From HGM04593 sp045647745 (lineage in GTDB: Bacteria > Bacteroidota > Bacteroidia > Bacteroidales > Bacteroidaceae): 18,645 bases of DNA. Within the stretch, counting starts at the first letter, position 1; the number at the start of each line of letters is the position of its first letter. Positions 13,660 through 18,645 of the stretch are shown here, in pieces. The position numbers were made by a program, and so were the translations under genes. Below the pieces are notes generated by a model. That model saw only the letters and a list, made by a program, of their open reading frames with translations, searched no databases and was not told where the DNA came from. The stretch covers positions 1 through 18,645 of the forward strand of contig JAZRMQ010000070.1 of the NCBI GenBank assembly GCA_045647745.1, in the 5' to 3' direction.

Positions 13660-14666
13660 AGGTTGCAGTAGTCATATTGAATTATAACGGGGCGTCGATG
13701 CTCGAGCGCTTTTTGCCTTCGGTGATAAAATATTCGCCGGGAGCAGAGATAGTTGTGGCCGACAATGCTTCGACCGATGATTCTGTGGCTGTTGTAGAGA
13801 ATAAATTTCCAGCCGTGCGCGTTATACGCCTGAATAAGAATTATGGCTTTGCCGATGGCTATAATAGAGCGTTGGAGCAGGTGGATGCAGAGTATTATCT
13901 GCTGCTTAACTCTGATGTGGAGGTTACAGAGGGGTGGCTCGAGCCCCTGCTGTTGCTGATGGAGGAGCAACCCGATGCGGTGGCTTGTCAGCCGAAGATT
14001 TTGGCGTATAACAAAAAAGAGTCTTTTGAATACGCCGGTGCATCAGGAGGTTTTTTGGATTTTTATGGCTACCCCTATTGCCGTGGTCGTCTTTTCGATA
14101 CCATTGAAGAGGATAAAGGACAATATGATGATGTGTGTCGTATATTTTGGGCGACAGGCGCTGCGTTGATGGTGCGTCGCGATGCCTTCCGCAACGCCGG
14201 TGGGTTCGATGGCCGTTTTTTTGCTCATATGGAAGAGGTTGACCTCTGTTGGCGTATGCTTGCAAGGGGTGGCGTGATATACGCTGTTCCACAGAGTAGG
14301 GTGTTTCACGTGGGTGGCGCAACATTAAATAAAAGCAATCCGCAAAAGACTTTCTTGAATTTTCGCAACAACCTGTTGATGCTCTACAAAAATCTGCCGG
14401 CAAATGAGCTGCGCCGTGTTATGCGTGTGCGTGCTATCTTGGATTATGTGGCGGCGTTGAAGTTCTTGCTCACAGGGGCTGTCGGTGATTTTAAAGCAGT
14501 GTTGCGCGCTAGGCGTGAATATAAACGTCTGCGTGGCGAGTATAAAGAGCAACGCGAACAGAACCTTGCAGCAACAATGGTCGCTGTCATTAATGAACGT
14601 GCCCGTTTTTCGCTGCTGTGGCAATATTATTTAAAAGGTAAAAAACATTTTTCGCAACTAAAATAG
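13656..14666 (+). CDS. GT2 family glycosyltransferase
   Basis: This 336-residue inverting glycosyltransferase of family 2 has a GT-A fold: VAVVILNYNG at the start, the nucleotide-sugar motif VVADNASTDDS, NKNYGFADGYN, the DxD-type LLNSDVEV, and the acceptor-side HMEEVDLCWR. WATGAALMVRRDAF and VFHVGGATLNKSNP are typical of rhamnosyl- or related transferases of this family. The C-terminal 80 residues are basic and carry hydrophobic stretches (ILDYVAALKFLL) that could dock on the inner membrane. It sits between two RNA-modification genes in an apparent operon (4-base overlap upstream, 3-base gap downstream), so its acceptor cannot be inferred from the neighbours. Envelope or cell-surface glycan synthesis is the default reading. 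Confidence 0.9.
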   Translation: MKVAVVILNYNGASMLERFLPSVIKYSPGAEIVVADNASTDDSVAVVENKFPAVRVIRLNKNYGFADGYNRALEQVDAEYYLLLNSDVEVTEGWLEPLLLLMEEQPDAVACQPKILAYNKKESFEYAGASGGFLDFYGYPYCRGRLFDTIEEDKGQYDDVCRIFWATGAALMVRRDAFRNAGGFDGRFFAHMEEVDLCWRMLARGGVIYAVPQSRVFHVGGATLNKSNPQKTFLNFRNNLLMLYKNLPANELRRVMRVRAILDYVAALKFLLTGAVGDFKAVLRARREYKRLRGEYKEQREQNLAATMVAVINERARFSLLWQYYLKGKKHFSQLK

Positions 14667-14669
14667 TTT

Positions 14670-15374
14670 ATGGAGGCAGCATTATATCTTTTGCCCGTTA
14701 CTTTGGGCGACACTCCGTTGGGTAATGTGTTACCGCAATATAATAGTGAGATTATTGCCGGCATACGCCACTTTATTGTGGAGGATATTCGTTCGGCACG
14801 TCGTTTCCTGCGTAAAGTAGACCCCGCTTTTGATATTGACGGTTCGCAGTTTTTTGAGCTCAACAAGCACACCTCGCCCGAGGACGTTTCCGGCTTCTTG
14901 AAGCCTTTATGCAACGGTGAGCCTATGGGTGTTATCTCCGAGGCTGGTTGTCCGGCAGTTGCCGATCCGGGAGCCGACGTTGTTGCCATTGCTCAGCGCA
15001 AAGGGTTGAAGGTTGTGCCTTTGGTTGGTCCATCGAGTATCATATTGTCGGTGATGGCGTCGGGGTTCAATGGCCAGAGCTTTGCTTTCAATGGTTATCT
15101 GCCGGTAAAGCCCGATGAACGCATCAAGGCTTTGCGAAAATTGGAGCAGCGAATATACAACGAGGACCAGACTCAACTTTTTATCGAGACTCCCTATCGC
15201 AATGGCAAGATGGTTGAGGATATTCTTGCTACCTGTCGTCCGCAGACAAAATTGTGTATTGCAGCCAATCTCACCTGTGAGGGTGAATATGCAAAGACGC
15301 GCACTGTGAAGGAGTGGCGTGGCAAAGTGCCCGACTTATCAAAAATACCTTGTATATTTCTATTGTATAAATGA
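14670..15374 (+). CDS. RsmI-like SAM-dependent methyltransferase (tetrapyrrole methylase fold)
   Basis: This 234-residue protein has the tetrapyrrole-methylase fold shared by RsmI, the 16S rRNA C1402 2'-O-methyltransferase. It opens with LYLLPVTLGD, has GVISEAGCPAVADPGADVV in the position of the RsmI SDAGTPxxSDPG motif, then VPLVGPSSIILSVMASGF and TQLFIETPYRNGKM. It is shorter than RsmI (about 280 residues), and GVISEAG replaces the usual SDAG, so it may be the divergent second paralogue that Bacteroidota often carry rather than RsmI itself. The start ATG is 3 bases after the GT2 stop. The gene ends inside the left arm of the 23-bp hairpin that closes the operon. Confidence 0.82.
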   Translation: MEAALYLLPVTLGDTPLGNVLPQYNSEIIAGIRHFIVEDIRSARRFLRKVDPAFDIDGSQFFELNKHTSPEDVSGFLKPLCNGEPMGVISEAGCPAVADPGADVVAIAQRKGLKVVPLVGPSSIILSVMASGFNGQSFAFNGYLPVKPDERIKALRKLEQRIYNEDQTQLFIETPYRNGKMVEDILATCRPQTKLCIAANLTCEGEYAKTRTVKEWRGKVPDLSKIPCIFLLYK

Positions 15375-15412
15375 GAAGAACGCCGTAAAGGCGTTCTTCT
15401 CATTTATACAAT
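15362..15412. terminator. Perfect 23-bp hairpin between convergent genes
   Basis: Bases 15362-15384 and 15390-15412 are exact reverse complements around the loop GTAAA. The core is AGAAGAACGCC/GGCGTTCTTCT. The left arm contains the methyltransferase stop codon and the right arm ends 8 bases before the uvrB stop. T-rich bases on both sides suit bidirectional termination. Confidence 0.85.
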
Positions 15413-15420
15413 ATGTGTTC

Positions 15421-17454
15421 TTAACACTCACTCTTTTCTTTAAGAATTTCTTGCAGTTTAAACATCTCGTCGCGATATTGTGCCGCTTCAATAAACTCCA
15501 TCTTCTCGGCGGCGCTCTCCATCAGGCGACGGGTGCGTTCGATGCTCTTCTTAAGCTGCTCGCAGCTCATATACTCCACGATAGGGTCGCAGGCAATGGC
15601 TGTCGAGGTTTTGTCGCTATCGTATAGCTTAATGCTCTTTCCGCTCTCTTTATCCTTTTTCTCAAGCGCGAGGGCGTTTGTAATCTCCTTCTTGATTTGT
15701 GTTGGTGTTATGCCGTGCTCCTCGTTGTAGCGTATCTGTTTTTCTCTTCTGCGGTTAGTCTCATCTATCGTACGCTGCATACTCTCTGTTATTTTGTCGG
15801 CGTAGAAGATGACAAGGCCGTTGACATTGCGGGCAGCACGGCCGGCAGTCTGTGTCAGTGAGCGGTGGCTGCGCAGAAATCCCTCCTTGTCGGCGTCGAG
15901 GATTGCCACGAGAGATACCTCGGGCAGGTCAAGGCCCTCGCGCAAAAGGTTGACTCCAATGAGAACGTCGTATAAACCCTCGCGAAGGTCGGTCATAATC
16001 TGTATTCGCTCAAGAGTGTCGACGTCGCTGTGAATATAGTTGCAACGCACGCCGTTCTTTTGCAGATAATCGGTAAGCTCTTCGGCCATCCTTTTGGTGA
16101 GAGTAGTAGCAAGCACGCGCTCTTCGCGTTCTACTCGCAATTGAATCTCCTCCATAAGGTCATCGACCTGATTGGCGATTGGGCGAACCTCGATTATCGG
16201 GTCGAGCAATCCGGTGGGGCGTATTACCTGCTCAACGATTATTCCTTCGCTTTTATTAAGCTCATATTCGGCCGGCGTTGCGCTTACGTATATTGTCTGT
16301 GGGGTAAGTTTCTCAAACTCTTCAAATTTCAACGGGCGGTTGTCAAAGGCTGCTGGCAGACGGAAACCAAACTCCACAAGGTTGGTTTTGCGGGCACGAT
16401 CGCCACCATACATTGCGTGTATCTGTGGCACGCTCACGTGGCTCTCGTCGATGATGAGCAGGAAATCATCGGGGAAAAAGTCGAGCAGGCAATAGGGGCG
16501 TGTTCCGGCCTCGCGTCCATCAAAATAACGTGAGTAGTTTTCAATGCCGGAGCAGTGACCAAGCTCGCGCAACATCTCAATATCATAGGTTACACGTTCG
16601 TGTAGTCGCTTGGCCTCCAGTGGCTTGCCAATCTCTCGAAAATAATCCTCGCGGTCGGCAAGGTCTTTTTCAATCTCGGCAATAGCACGCTCGGTGCTCT
16701 CTTTTGTTGTCATAAAAAGGTTTGCCGGGTATATTCTGTAATCGTTAAAATTGGCAATGCGAGTGCCTGTTGTGCCATCAATCTCCTCAATGCTGTCAAT
16801 ATCATCGTCCCAAAATGTTATGCGTAGTATGTGGTCGCTGTAAGCAAGGCTCACCTCCACCGTGTCGCCCTTTACTCGGAAATTACCGCGTGAAAGGTCG
16901 GCGTCGTTACGTGTGTAGAGGCTGCCAACGAGCTTGCGCAAAAAGACATTGCGGTCAATCTTGTCGCCAACGCGCACCTCTATCACATTGTTGTAAAAAT
17001 CACTCGGATTACCCATACCATAGATGCACGATACCGATGATATAACAACAACATCTTTTCTGCCCGAAAGGAGTGCTGAGGTTGCTGCAAGGCGCAGTTT
17101 GTCAATCTCGTCGTTGATGGCAAGGTCTTTTTCAATGTATGTGTCGCTTGAGGGGATATATGCTTCGGGCTGGTAGTAGTCGTAGTACGAGACGTAATAT
17201 TCTACTGCGTTATTAGGGAAAAAGCCTTTAAACTCGTTGTATAGTTGTGCCGCAAGAGTTTTGTTGTGGCTTAATATTAGAGTGGGGCGATTTATCTCCT
17301 TGATGACATTCGCCATCGTAAAGGTCTTGCCCGAGCCGGTAACACCGAGCAGTGTTTGCGCCGGCAAGCCGTTTTTGATGCCTTCGACAAGCTGTGCAAT
17401 AGCCTCGGGCTGGTCGCCCATCGGAGAATAACCTGATGCGAGTTGAAAATTCAT
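15421..17454 (-). CDS. uvrB: Excinuclease ABC subunit UvrB
   Basis: UvrB is the damage-verifying helicase-like subunit of nucleotide excision repair, acting with UvrA and UvrC. It has 677 residues from ATG 17454, the normal size. The Walker A is GVTGSGKT (37-44), the damage-probing beta-hairpin is YYDYYQPEAYIP (90-101), and the DEAD-like box is IIDESHVS. Helicase motifs VSATPAEYE, GVNLLREGLDLPEVS and QTAGRAARN follow, and a UVR domain that contacts UvrA and UvrC ends the protein (QLKKSIERTRRLMESAA, IEAAQYRDEM). A TTG four codons upstream (17466) could extend it, but the ATG matches the family start MNFQLASGYSPMGDQP. It has a promoter at 17480-17510 and is convergent with the mtaB operon. Confidence 0.98.
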   Translation of the reverse strand: MNFQLASGYSPMGDQPEAIAQLVEGIKNGLPAQTLLGVTGSGKTFTMANVIKEINRPTLILSHNKTLAAQLYNEFKGFFPNNAVEYYVSYYDYYQPEAYIPSSDTYIEKDLAINDEIDKLRLAATSALLSGRKDVVVISSVSCIYGMGNPSDFYNNVIEVRVGDKIDRNVFLRKLVGSLYTRNDADLSRGNFRVKGDTVEVSLAYSDHILRITFWDDDIDSIEEIDGTTGTRIANFNDYRIYPANLFMTTKESTERAIAEIEKDLADREDYFREIGKPLEAKRLHERVTYDIEMLRELGHCSGIENYSRYFDGREAGTRPYCLLDFFPDDFLLIIDESHVSVPQIHAMYGGDRARKTNLVEFGFRLPAAFDNRPLKFEEFEKLTPQTIYVSATPAEYELNKSEGIIVEQVIRPTGLLDPIIEVRPIANQVDDLMEEIQLRVEREERVLATTLTKRMAEELTDYLQKNGVRCNYIHSDVDTLERIQIMTDLREGLYDVLIGVNLLREGLDLPEVSLVAILDADKEGFLRSHRSLTQTAGRAARNVNGLVIFYADKITESMQRTIDETNRRREKQIRYNEEHGITPTQIKKEITNALALEKKDKESGKSIKLYDSDKTSTAIACDPIVEYMSCEQLKKSIERTRRLMESAAEKMEFIEAAQYRDEMFKLQEILKEKSEC

Positions 17455-17479
17455 ACTTATGCTCAAAAAGATTAACTTA

Positions 17480-17510
17480 CAAATGTAGCACTTTCTAATG
17501 AGATAAACAA
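17480..17510 (-). promoter_or_regulatory. Bacteroides-type promoter for uvrB
   Basis: On the minus strand TACATTTG (17487-17480) fully matches TAnnTTTG, and TTG lies at 17510-17508 with a 20-base spacer. It is 26 bases before the uvrB ATG, giving a short leader. Confidence 0.65.
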
Positions 17511-17563
17511 TATATGCAATAGTTGTTCGTTGGTTGCGGTTTGTGTGAATAAAAAAACTTCAA

Positions 17564-17595
17564 TTTGTTTTTTTTTGTTTATTTACATATCTTTG
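17564..17595 (+). promoter_or_regulatory. Bacteroides-type promoter for GH27 gene
   Basis: TTTG (17564-17567), a 20-base T-rich spacer and TATCTTTG (17588-17595) match both elements of the Bacteroides primary-sigma promoter exactly. It lies 34 bases upstream of the GH27 ATG and diverges from uvrB. Confidence 0.75.
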
Positions 17596-17629
17596 AATGT
17601 TTTTATAGAAAATAATTAAAAAACGTAAT

Positions 17630-18645
17630 ATGAAAAAACTGTTTTTTGCCTTTGTGTTGTCATTACCTTTGTGTGTGACGGCCGAAAATCCTCCACTTAT
17701 GGGCTGGAGCTCGTGGAATACTTATGGTTTTCAAATTAATGATTCTGTAATTCAGGCACAGGCCGATGCTATGGTTCAGCTTGGTTTTAAGGATTGCGGA
17801 TATGACCACATCAATATCGATGACGGATTCTTTGGCGGTCGTGATGCCGAAGGTAATCTGCTCATTCACCCCGAGCGTTTTCCTAACGGCTTGCGCGGGC
17901 TTGTGGATTATATTCACGAAAAAGGCTTGAAGGCTGGTATTTATTCCGACGCAGGCCGTAACACTTGTGCCTCTTATTGGGGCAAACCAAAGGATGAGAT
18001 TGGCCGTGGTGTTGGTCTTTATGGCCACGACGCTGCCGATTTCGACCTCTATTTCAACCCTGACAAGTTCAATTTCGATTTTATAAAGATTGACTATTGC
18101 GGTGCCGATGCCGGCAACAACGACGAGGGTCTTGACCTTGACGTAGAGCAGCGCTACAAGGAGATTGCTGCAGCCATAAAGGCTGTAGGTCGTGACGATA
18201 TAACTTGGAACATCTGCCGTTGGGCGTTCCCCGGTACTTGGGCTTGCGAAATTGCCGATTCTTGGCGTACAACCGAGGATATTTATCTTGGCTGGGAGTC
18301 GGTAAAGAGCATCATTAATCAGAGCCTTTATCTCTCGGCATATACAAGTCCCGGGCACTATAATGATATGGATATGCTCGAGGTTGGTCGTGGTCTCACT
18401 GAAGAAGAGGACAAGACTCACTTTGGTATGTGGTGTATGATGAGCTCTCCTCTGCTTATTGGTTGTGACCTGAACGATATAAAAGGCAATGCCCTTGAGT
18501 TGATGCAGAACAAGGAGCTTATTGCGCTTAATCAGAATACCCTTGGCTTGCAGGCTTATGTGGTGAAGCGCGAGAATGGTGGCTACGTGCTTGTGAAGGA
18601 CGTTGATGAGAAATATGGCAAAAACCGTGCGGTGGCTTTTTATAA
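17630..18645 (+). CDS. GH27 alpha-galactosidase-like enzyme, 3' end outside window
   Basis: This is the first 338 codons of a secreted retaining alpha-galactosidase of family GH27. A signal peptide (residues 1 to about 19, ending CVTA) precedes PPLMGWSSWNTYGF, the typical start of the GH27 barrel. HINIDDGFFGG and GLKAGIYSDAG follow. The nucleophile is D155 in KIDYCGAD, and the acid/base is D217 in SWRTTEDI, both where GH27 enzymes have them. ICRWAFPGTWA fills the place of the usual CEWG segment, and PGHYNDMDMLEVG is well kept. The GH2 beta-galactosidase-like gene about 6 kb upstream suggests both serve galactose-containing glycans, though they are separate transcription units. The C-terminal beta-sandwich is only partly visible. 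Confidence 0.92.
   Translation, partial: MKKLFFAFVLSLPLCVTAENPPLMGWSSWNTYGFQINDSVIQAQADAMVQLGFKDCGYDHINIDDGFFGGRDAEGNLLIHPERFPNGLRGLVDYIHEKGLKAGIYSDAGRNTCASYWGKPKDEIGRGVGLYGHDAADFDLYFNPDKFNFDFIKIDYCGADAGNNDEGLDLDVEQRYKEIAAAIKAVGRDDITWNICRWAFPGTWACEIADSWRTTEDIYLGWESVKSIINQSLYLSAYTSPGHYNDMDMLEVGRGLTEEEDKTHFGMWCMMSSPLLIGCDLNDIKGNALELMQNKELIALNQNTLGLQAYVVKRENGGYVLVKDVDEKYGKNRAVAFY

Noticed and set aside
17455..17466. Upstream TTG start for uvrB
   Set aside because: The ATG at 17454 gives the family-typical N-terminus, and the TTG would add four residues absent from the usual start.

Overview
The window comes from a chromosome of a Bacteroidales bacterium (phylum Bacteroidota). Several intergenic regions carry promoters of the Bacteroides type (TTG or TTTG, about 20 bases, then TAnnTTTG). 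The proteins include a DPP5-type S9 peptidase close to that of Porphyromonas, a large secreted GH2 enzyme ending in what looks like a type IX secretion (Por) sorting tail, a target protein of the Fibrobacter-succinogenes-major / C-type-lectin type, and an MtaB-type tRNA methylthiotransferase. The genus cannot be fixed from the sequence. No phage genes are visible.

Bases 1-3402 hold the most striking system, a complete diversity-generating retroelement (DGR) apart from the missing 5' end of its target gene. In order: a target gene (1-768, cut by the window edge) ending in a 178-base variable region (VR, 583-760); three inverted repeats (778-899); a MutS-like (MSL) accessory gene (910-1401); an Avd accessory gene (1403-1774); a template region (TR, 1970-2147); and a DGR-type reverse transcriptase (open frame 1883-3361). 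VR and TR differ at 27 of 178 positions. All 27 are adenines in the TR, and none of the 122 non-adenine positions differ, so adenine-specific mutagenic homing has acted on this target. Eighteen of the 19 Asn codons in the TR have been changed in the VR, mostly to Tyr, Gly, Ser or Asp. A strong hairpin (3360-3402) closes the cassette.

Bases 3420-7151 (minus strand) hold a DPP5-like dipeptidyl peptidase followed 78 bases later by an MFSD1-like MFS transporter. They may form a peptide cleavage and uptake unit. A promoter for the pair lies at 7226-7256, divergent from a promoter (7305-7335) for a 1442-residue GH2 beta-galactosidase-like enzyme (7380-11708) with N-terminal carbohydrate-binding-like modules and a C-terminal sorting tail. 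A small lipoprotein gene (11875-12072) with its own promoter and two tandem terminators follows.

Bases 12322-15374 (plus strand) form a tight operon: mtaB, a GT2 glycosyltransferase overlapping it by 4 bases, and an RsmI-like SAM-dependent methyltransferase. A perfect 23-bp hairpin separates it from the convergent uvrB (15421-17454, minus). uvrB shares a divergent promoter region with a GH27 alpha-galactosidase-like gene (17630 onward) that runs off the window end. The GH2 and GH27 enzymes suggest use of galactose-containing glycans.
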